In this document: piece after piece, positions 7,070 to 11,491 of the stretch | Numbering within the stretch: position 1 is the first letter of the stretch | Layout: each line of letters opens with the position of its first letter | Source: Thermoleophilia bacterium | GTDB lineage: Bacteria > Actinomycetota > Thermoleophilia > Miltoncostaeales > Miltoncostaeaceae | Assembly (NCBI GenBank): GCA_029861485.1 | Contig: JAOTZF010000028.1 | Span: 1 to 11,491, forward strand | DNA length: 11,491 bases | Reading direction: 5' to 3' | Position numbers and translations under genes: made by a program | The notes under the pieces: model-generated | What the model was told of the DNA's origin: nothing | Databases searched by the model: none | What the model saw: the letters and a program-made list of their open reading frames with translations, nothing else

Positions 7070-8014
7070 ATGCCCCGCTTTGGCCTCCAGCTGGCCAGCT
7101 TTCTCGAACCGGACTTCTTCACCCGCGCCACGGTGAGCGCCGCGACCGCCGAGCAGGCCGGGTTCGACTCGCTCTGGGTGATGGACCACTTCCATCAGCT
7201 GCCGCCGATGATGGCCCGCGACGCGCCCATGCCGGAGGCGTACACGACGCTGGCGGCGCTCGCGGCCGTGACCGAGCGCATTGAGCTCGGTGCCCTGGTC
7301 ACCGGCATCACGTACCGGAACCCGGCCCTGCTGGCAAAGATGGCGACCACCCTGGACGTGATCTCCGGCGGCCGCGCCTGGCTCGGGGTCGGGGCATCGT
7401 GGAACGAGGACGAGTTCCACGCCTACGGTTTCGGCGACGAGCTGCCGTCGATCAAGGAGCGTCTCGACAGGCTCGAGGAAACGCTGCAGATTCTGCGGGG
7501 AATGATGCGCGAGACGGAGTCCAGCTTCTCCGGCGCGTACTACCGAACCCGCGGAGCTCTCAACATCCCCCCTCCGGTCCGGGATGGCGGGCCTCCCATT
7601 CTGATCGGGGGCTCCGGCGAGAAGCGTCTGCTCAAGCTCGTGGCGACCTACGGGGACGCGTGCAACCTGTTCGGCGATCCCGCCACGGTGCGCCAGAAGC
7701 TCGAGGTGCTCGATCAGCACTGCCGGGCCGTGCGCCGCGACCCGGAGGAGATCGAGGGAACGCACCTCGGCGGGCTGGTCGTCGGCGAGAACGACGCCGA
7801 CGCGGCCAAGATCCGCGAGCGCTTTCTCTCCCAGTCGCAGGTCGAACCCGAGTTCTTCGACGGCTTCTTCACCGTCGGCGGACCCGAGCGCGTCAGAGAC
7901 CAGGTGGCGGAGCTGATCGACGCCGGGCTCGAGCACCTGATGTTCTTCGATCTGAACGGCTGGGAGCCCGAGTACGTCATGAGGGCCGGGGAGACGCTCG
8001 CCCCGCTTCGCTGA
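7070..8014 (+). CDS. LLM-class F420-dependent oxidoreductase (Rv1855c-like family)
   Basis: This 314-residue TIM-barrel flavin/F420 oxidoreductase belongs to the bacterial luciferase-like superfamily. Motifs: FGLQL (4-8), AEQAGFDSLWVMDHFHQLP (27-45), LAALAAVTERIELGALVTGI (61-80), TYRNPALLAKMATTLDVISGGR (81-102), LGVGASWNEDEFHAYGF (105-121), PPILIGGSGEKRLLKLVATYGDACNL (175-200) and a C-terminal GGPERVRDQVAELIDAGLEHLMFF region. These resemble the actinobacterial group typified by Mycobacterium Rv1855c, where the cofactor is predicted to be F420 rather than FMN. The substrate is unknown, and no F420-biosynthesis gene lies in the window. ATG follows GAGGAAG by 4-5 nt. It is divergent from cbs, and its TGA (8012-8014) abuts the stop of the next, opposite-strand gene. 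Confidence 0.9.
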   Translation: MPRFGLQLASFLEPDFFTRATVSAATAEQAGFDSLWVMDHFHQLPPMMARDAPMPEAYTTLAALAAVTERIELGALVTGITYRNPALLAKMATTLDVISGGRAWLGVGASWNEDEFHAYGFGDELPSIKERLDRLEETLQILRGMMRETESSFSGAYYRTRGALNIPPPVRDGGPPILIGGSGEKRLLKLVATYGDACNLFGDPATVRQKLEVLDQHCRAVRRDPEEIEGTHLGGLVVGENDADAAKIRERFLSQSQVEPEFFDGFFTVGGPERVRDQVAELIDAGLEHLMFFDLNGWEPEYVMRAGETLAPLR

Positions 8015-8242
8015 CTAGGCCGCCCGGCGTTGGGTGATCCGGGCCAGCGAGAACTCAGCCTCGCGGGCCTCGAGGTCATCCACTCTGCCCTGCAGCTCCG
8101 CGTTCTCGCGCCGAAGCCGAGTATTGGCTCCGGTGAGCTCGTCGTTCTTGCGTCCGAGCTGGAAGCCGGTCATGCCCAGCCGGATCGCGATCAGGACCGC
8201 GACCGCAAGAGCGCACGTCATGAGAAAGAGGCCGACGCTCAT
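8015..8242 (-). CDS. Small membrane protein with C-terminal coiled coil, unknown function
   Basis: The protein has 75 residues. Residues 3-22 or so are one hydrophobic membrane segment. Residues 31-65 carry spaced leucines and many charged residues (RKNDELTGANTRLRRENAEL, then QGRVDDLEARE), a likely coiled coil. Positive residues directly after the membrane segment suggest the coiled coil is cytoplasmic. The layout recalls small envelope scaffold proteins, but I see no family signature and would not call it FtsB/DivIC. ATG at 8242 has only a weak GGAA just upstream. Its TAG abuts the TGA of the convergent oxidoreductase gene with no gap. The membrane-plus-heptad pattern is unlikely to be a chance frame, so I favour a real gene. 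Confidence 0.6.
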   Translation of the reverse strand: MSVGLFLMTCALAVAVLIAIRLGMTGFQLGRKNDELTGANTRLRRENAELQGRVDDLEAREAEFSLARITQRRAA

Positions 8243-8424
8243 GGTTCCAGTCTCTCAAGGGTGCCGGCGCAGCGCAGCACATCCGGGGACGCTCGCTGCA
8301 AGAAATCGCAAGCTGGGCAGCCCCACTGGGATCTAGACGGAACGCGCCGCTTCGGCTCGCACACCCATGACCCTGCTGATCGCGACGAGGTCGGCCGACT
8401 CGGGCCACTTCTCAATGGGTGGTG

Positions 8425-8445
8425 CCGACCGTTCACGCCGGTCGG
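8425..8445. repeat. Inverted repeat, 7-bp stem hairpin
   Basis: CCGACCG (8425-8431) pairs perfectly with CGGTCGG (8439-8445) around a 7-nt loop. The stem is GC-rich and would be stable in RNA. It lies in the non-coding interval downstream of tRNA-Thr and upstream of the small membrane protein gene. No U-tract follows on either strand, so a terminator role is only possible. Confidence 0.4.
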
Positions 8446-8493
8446 GCGCTCGCTGTGGTGATTACGAGCTACGGCCTGCGGTACGGCGGCTTC

Positions 8494-8517
8494 CCTCAGC
8501 CCGGTGAGGTTGGGCTG
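8494..8517. repeat. Overlapping alternative hairpins
   Basis: CCTCA (8494-8498) pairs with TGAGG (8505-8509) around a 6-nt loop. Alternatively CAGCCC (8497-8502) pairs with GGGCTG (8512-8517) around a 9-nt loop. The stems share bases, so only one can form at a time. This is seen directly; whether it is a switch, a terminator or chance is unknown. Confidence 0.35.
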
Positions 8518-8575
8518 TAGAGCGACTCGGGCCTCAGAGGGTTCAGGAACGACCGCGCAATCCGGGGGGCCTGAG

Positions 8576-8649
8576 AGCCGGAGAGGGGACTCGAACCCCT
8601 GACCTGCTGTTTACAAGACAGCTGCTCTAGCCAGCTGAGCTACTCCGGC
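8576..8649 (-). tRNA. tRNA-Thr (anticodon TGT)
   Basis: The 74-nt gene folds as a full cloverleaf on the minus strand. The acceptor stem GCCGGAG pairs with CTCCGGC; the D arm is GCTC/GAGC with an AGCTGGCTA loop. The anticodon stem GCTGT/ACAGC closes the loop CTTGTAA, giving anticodon TGT, which reads ACA and other ACN threonine codons. A five-base variable loop and the T arm AGGGG-TTCGAGT-CCCCT follow. The discriminator base is T, and CCA is not encoded. It lies 44 bp downstream of moeA on the same strand. Confidence 0.97.
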
Positions 8650-8660
8650 GTGCCCTCTAG

Positions 8661-8691
8661 AACGTAGCGCGCCCGCGTGATGCCACACCAA
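8661..8691 (-). promoter_or_regulatory. Weak candidate promoter for tRNA-Thr
   Basis: On the minus strand, TTGGTG (8691-8686) and TACGTT (8666-8661) are 19 bp apart. The second hexamer ends 11 bases before the tRNA 5' end. The spacing is longer than ideal, and the tRNA could instead be read from moeA transcripts. Confidence 0.22.
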
Positions 8692-8693
8692 CG

Positions 8694-9878
8694 CTAGTCG
8701 AGCGGCACGTACTGGATCGCGTCACCGGCGCTCAGCGCCTCGACCTCGGCGGGGACGATTCCCAGAGCATCCGCACCGGCGAGGTCGCCGATCGCGTGGG
8801 AGCCCTGCCGCAGCGCCGGCACAAGTCCGTCATCTCGCCAGCGGCAGCGGATGAACTCGGTCCGCGTCGTCGTCGCGCTGTATGGCTCGGCGAGGCGCGC
8901 CATGCGGGTTGCATCGAGCGGCAGCCCCAATAACTCGCGACCGAACAGCCGGAAGCACACCATCGACGAGACGGGGTTCCCGGGCAGGGCCAGCACGACC
9001 TGATCCCCTCTCGAGCCGAGCAGGAGCGGATGTCCGGGGCGAATCGCGACCCCCCAGAAGACCTGCTCGACGCCGAGCGACAGCAGCGCCGGACGCAAGT
9101 GGTCGTGCCGACCGACCGACACACCGCCGGTCGTTACCAGTAGGTCGGGCCGGCCGTCGCCCTCGGCCTCGAGAACCTCCCCCAGACGACGCTCCGTCTC
9201 CCCACGATCGTCGGGAAGCGATCCCATCGCGACGACGACTCCCCCTGCCGCCTCGACCTGCACCTTGAGCCCCGGCAGGTTCGCGTCGTAGACCTGGCCG
9301 GGAGCCCGCGGTTGCCCGGGCCTGACCAGCTCGTCCCCGCTGCCGGCGATCGCCACACGCACCCGCCGACGGCACGGCACATGGGCCAGGCCCAACGCCG
9401 CGAGTGTGATCACCTCGTGGGGACGAATCAGGTCTCCTTCATGCATGACGACGTCGCCGATCGAGACCTCCTCGCCCTGACGGCGGACGTGGGTGCCCGC
9501 CTGGAGCGCCTCGTCGGTGCTGACCCAGCCGCCACTCTCACGGGCGTCCTCCAGACGAAGGATCGCGTCCGCGCCCTTCGGCAGGCGGGCACCGGTAGAG
9601 ATGCGAAGCGCCTTCCGCTCCTCCAGCGAGCCCTCCCACGGATGCCCCGCCCGGCTCTCGCCGACCAGCCAGAGCGAGCCCGGAAGATCTGCCGAGCGCA
9701 CCGCGTACCCGTCCATCGCGGAATTCGTGAACTCCGGATGGTCTATGGGCGAGGCGACGTCCTGGAAGAGCAGGCGTCCGGCGGCCTGCTCCACCGGCAC
9801 GCGCTCGAGCTCCGTGCGGCACTCGTGCGCCCGGACGGCGGCAAGCGCCTCGTCGAAGCTCAGCGAGTCAGAAGCCAC
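8694..9878 (-). CDS. moeA: Molybdopterin molybdenumtransferase MoeA
   Basis: The 394-residue enzyme inserts molybdate into adenylylated molybdopterin, the last step of molybdenum cofactor synthesis in the cytosol. Motifs in order: TNSAMDGYAVR (51-61), TGARLPKGADAILRLED (95-111), GSGDELVRPG (179-188), GQVYDAN (194-200), DLLVTTGGVSVGRHD (245-259) and LPGNPVSSMVCF (298-309). A C-terminal domain IV (about 325-394) completes the normal length. The segment that is often K-P-G-K-P reads RPGHP here (280-284). The GTG at 9878 begins the family-typical N-terminus (SLSFDEALAAVR). No clear Shine-Dalgarno lies upstream, so the transcript may be leaderless or the start slightly different. The open frame continues to 10337, but that part is antisense noise over the GH3 gene. 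It lies 61 bp downstream of the GH3 gene on the same strand, with no other molybdenum gene in the window. Confidence 0.93.
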   Translation of the reverse strand: MASDSLSFDEALAAVRAHECRTELERVPVEQAAGRLLFQDVASPIDHPEFTNSAMDGYAVRSADLPGSLWLVGESRAGHPWEGSLEERKALRISTGARLPKGADAILRLEDARESGGWVSTDEALQAGTHVRRQGEEVSIGDVVMHEGDLIRPHEVITLAALGLAHVPCRRRVRVAIAGSGDELVRPGQPRAPGQVYDANLPGLKVQVEAAGGVVVAMGSLPDDRGETERRLGEVLEAEGDGRPDLLVTTGGVSVGRHDHLRPALLSLGVEQVFWGVAIRPGHPLLLGSRGDQVVLALPGNPVSSMVCFRLFGRELLGLPLDATRMARLAEPYSATTTRTEFIRCRWRDDGLVPALRQGSHAIGDLAGADALGIVPAEVEALSAGDAIQYVPLD

Positions 9879-9939
9879 GGCGCAGTTGAGGTGGCGTCGG
9901 TCAGGCCCCGACCCTACCGGCGGGGCTCCCAGGGAGGGC

Positions 9940-11208
9940 CTACCAGCCGAGGCTCGACAGCGCGGAGGCGGCCCGGGAGGTCGTCCAGGCGTCCGCTGCG
10001 CTCGGCACTCGGTCGAGCCCCACGCCCTCGCGGTAGCCCTGACGCAAGGCGAGTATCCGGGAGACCGAGCCAACCGCCGACTCCCGCGTGACGCTCCCCT
10101 GCCGGATGGCCTCGGCCAGCGCCGTGGCGGCACGATCGCCCGCGCTGTACTCGGTGGCGTAGATGAGCATGTCGGTGCCCGCCCGAGCGGAGGCGACCGC
10201 GGTTTGCCCGACATCGCCGAAGTCCTCGAGCGCCGGGGTGTCGAGCGCGTCGCTGATCGACACCCCCGTGAAACCGAGCCGGCGCCTGAGGTCGTTGGTG
10301 GCAATCGGGCGCGACAGCGCCGCAGGCCGGGAATCAAGCGCGGGGTAGATGGCGGTGGAGAGCATGATCATCGGAATCTCGCGCTCGATCAGCTCGGCGA
10401 AGGGCTGCTCGTCGATCCGCCGGAGATCATCGCGCGTCACATCGAGCGTCACGCTGCGGTCGTCGGTGTTTGCCGGCGAGGGCCCCAGGCCGGGAAAGTG
10501 CTTCGCCGCGGCGGCGACGCCGGTGAGCCAGAGACCATCGACGTAGGCGGCCGCCATCCGCGCCACGCGCTCGGGATCGCGGCTGAACGCCCGCCCCTCG
10601 CGCTCGATCGCGGTGCCGGGTCGGGGCACGTCGACGACCGGCGCCAGATTGACGTTGGCCCCGACGTCACCGAGCACGCGGCCGGCGACGCGGCCGGCCG
10701 CCTCGGCGCGCGCAACGTCGGCCTGGGCTCCGATCATCGCCGCCGACGGCTCGGGGCCGCCGGGTAGGCGGCGCACGGGTCCGCCCTCTTGATCCACCAT
10801 GACCAGAAGGGGCTCGCGCAGGCCCGCAGGACGAGGGATCGCCTGTAGCCGGTCGACCAGGGTGCGCACCTGCCGCTCGCTCTGCACGTTGCCCCCGAAG
10901 AGGATCACCGCGCCCGCGTGGCCGCGACGAATGCGTGTGAGTAGCGCCGGTGGCGGCGTCGGCCCCTGGAAGGCGTAGACGATGCGCTGCCCGGCGAGCT
11001 GCTCGGGGGTCAACTCGCGGGCGGCCGCGGTCGGCGCGAGCACCGACCCGAGGATGAGGACCAGGAGCGATGTGCCCAGGGCGCGCAGGGCCGGTCGTAT
11101 CGACCGCTGGGCAGACGGAGGCAGAGCGGTGTCCAGGCACAACACCAGGGCCCAGACTACGATCCATCTCGTTCCGATGCACCCGCCAGTCGTCCAGGCC
11201 GAAATCAC
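9940..11208 (-). CDS. Secreted GH3 family beta-N-acetylhexosaminidase-like protein (NagZ-related)
   Basis: The 422-residue exported protein carries the NagZ-type glycoside hydrolase 3 barrel: LTPEQLAGQ (66-74), VILFGGNV (101-108), VMVDQEGGPVRRLPG (136-150), NVNLAPVVDVPRPG (185-198), FSRDPERVARMAAAYVDGL (208-226), AKHFPGLG (235-242) and GVSISDALDTPAL (315-327), with Asp320 in the nucleophile position. Classic NagZ has a D-[ST]-H motif after KH[FS]PG that supplies the acid/base histidine; here the stretch reads ANTDDRSVT (246-254) with no His. The enzyme may use another residue, act weakly or only bind sugar. A hydrophobic signal/anchor segment lies at about 44-63. The GTG start at 11208 has little ribosome-site support, and a later start nearer that segment is plausible. 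The likely substrate is cell-wall GlcNAc-containing glycan. Confidence 0.85.
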   Translation of the reverse strand: MISAWTTGGCIGTRWIVVWALVLCLDTALPPSAQRSIRPALRALGTSLLVLILGSVLAPTAAARELTPEQLAGQRIVYAFQGPTPPPALLTRIRRGHAGAVILFGGNVQSERQVRTLVDRLQAIPRPAGLREPLLVMVDQEGGPVRRLPGGPEPSAAMIGAQADVARAEAAGRVAGRVLGDVGANVNLAPVVDVPRPGTAIEREGRAFSRDPERVARMAAAYVDGLWLTGVAAAAKHFPGLGPSPANTDDRSVTLDVTRDDLRRIDEQPFAELIEREIPMIMLSTAIYPALDSRPAALSRPIATNDLRRRLGFTGVSISDALDTPALEDFGDVGQTAVASARAGTDMLIYATEYSAGDRAATALAEAIRQGSVTRESAVGSVSRILALRQGYREGVGLDRVPSAADAWTTSRAASALSSLGW

Positions 11209-11249
11209 GCGCGTACCGGAAGTGACCTCGCGACGGCGCTACGCGGCCG

Positions 11250-11491
11250 TCAGAGGCCGTCCGAGCGCAGGACGATCAGCTTCTCCACGCGCATGTCGGC
11301 GAACGTGTACGGGATGCCCCCGACCCCAAGACCGGCCTCTCGCAGTCCGGCGAACGGCATCCAGTCCACGCGGAAGGCGGTGTGATCGTTCACCAGCACC
11401 GACGCGGCCTCAAGCCGGCGCGCGGCCCTCAGCAGCATGTCGACGTCGCGTCCGAAGACCGCTGCCTGAAACGGGAAGGGCAGCGCGTTGG
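11250..11491 (-). CDS. Aldehyde dehydrogenase family protein, C-terminal end (partial, N-terminus beyond right edge)
   Basis: Only the last 79 residues lie in the window. They read from NALPFPFQAAVFGRDVD through ASVLVNDHTAFRVDWMPFAG to GLGVGGIPYTFADMRVEKLIV. This matches the end of NAD(P)-dependent aldehyde dehydrogenases: the N-x-x-x-F-x-x-Q-A-x-V-F-x-R-D strand, the VND-H motif, and the MPF-(A/G)-G and GIPYT oligomerisation tail. The VNDHTAFRVDWMPFAG form recalls GapN-, lactaldehyde- and phosphonoacetaldehyde-dehydrogenase-like branches, but the catalytic Cys and Glu lie outside the window, so the substrate cannot be assigned. The TAG stop lies 41 bp upstream of the GH3 start, on the same strand. 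Confidence 0.88.
   Translation of the reverse strand, partial: NALPFPFQAAVFGRDVDMLLRAARRLEAASVLVNDHTAFRVDWMPFAGLREAGLGVGGIPYTFADMRVEKLIVLRSDGL

Larger units (their letters stand above)
8243..8575. other. Non-coding interval between the small membrane protein gene and tRNA-Thr
   Basis: In these 333 bp, short frames exist on both strands, but their composition (Arg/Ser/Pro-rich, no motifs) looks like noise. The stretch holds two compact inverted repeats (listed separately) and no T-run that would mark an intrinsic terminator. It could contain the tRNA transcript end, a small RNA or the promoter of the small membrane protein gene. I recognise no known RNA family or riboswitch. Confidence 0.5.

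Noticed and set aside
5844..7136. Long plus-strand open frame (430 codons) opposite cystathionine beta-synthase
   Set aside because: It is antisense to a well-supported PLP enzyme, has Arg/His/Gly/Asp-rich composition typical of GC-rich shadow frames, and has no recognisable motif.
7046..7936. Minus-strand open frame (296 codons) opposite the F420 oxidoreductase gene
   Set aside because: It mirrors the codon structure of a gene with clear family motifs and shows no domain of its own.
8239..8436. 65-codon minus-strand frame whose stop overlaps the start of the small membrane protein gene as ATGA
   Set aside because: The overlap and a CPAC motif are tempting, but composition is Ser/Arg/Pro-rich, the GTG start lacks a ribosome site, and no domain is visible. 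A conservation test could revive it.
8497..8517. Hairpin as a rho-independent terminator
   Set aside because: No T-run follows the stem on either strand, so it is listed only as an inverted repeat.
9879..10337. N-terminal extension of the moeA open frame
   Set aside because: MoeA homology begins near 9878. The upstream part is Arg/Pro/Ser-rich and lies within the GH3 coding region on the same strand in another frame.
1..11491. Mobile element, prophage, CRISPR array or defence system
   Set aside because: No integrase, transposase, terminal repeats, spacer-repeat arrays or nuclease/helicase modules are seen, and base composition is even across the window.

Overview
The window is high-GC DNA from a bacterial chromosome. 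Dense short-gap packing, frequent GTG starts, an Rv1855c-type F420-dependent oxidoreductase and a mycobacterial-style cystathionine beta-synthase/gamma-lyase pair suggest an actinobacterium, perhaps class Thermoleophilia (Solirubrobacterales-like). That placement is inference from gene content, not a phylogeny. I see no mobile element, integrase, CRISPR array, phage gene or rRNA.

Layout. (1) 1-3276, minus strand: an envelope and secretion region. It holds a secreted multi-domain protein with Ig-like IPT/TIG repeats, a PKD domain and an OmpA-like peptidoglycan-binding domain, cut by the left edge. A single-pass membrane protein overlaps its start by ATGA, and a secreted spondin-domain protein lies upstream. 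(2) 3458-4366, plus strand: an arsenite methyltransferase of the ArsM type found in arsenosugar clusters, with an unusual short Cys-rich tail. (3) 4363-6911, minus strand: cystathionine gamma-lyase/synthase and cystathionine beta-synthase, joined by a TAATG overlap and forming a reverse transsulfuration operon. The arsM and gamma-lyase stop codons share one CTAG. (4) 7070-8014, plus strand: an F420-type luciferase-like oxidoreductase. It abuts, stop to stop, a small membrane/coiled-coil protein gene (8015-8242, minus). (5) 8243-8575: a non-coding stretch with hairpins. (6) 8576-11491, minus strand: tRNA-Thr(TGT), moeA, a GH3 beta-N-acetylhexosaminidase-like secreted enzyme, and the C-terminal end of an aldehyde dehydrogenase cut by the right edge.

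How they work together. The clearest functional units are the CBS/CGL pair (homocysteine to cysteine) and the coupled membrane-protein/OmpA-domain pair, probably a cell-wall-attached surface structure. The other genes look like housekeeping or metabolic singletons packed end to end. I did not find a complete novel defence or mobile system. The best leads are the envelope pair, the bacterial spondin protein, the orphan ArsM variant and the GH3 protein that lacks the usual catalytic histidine motif.
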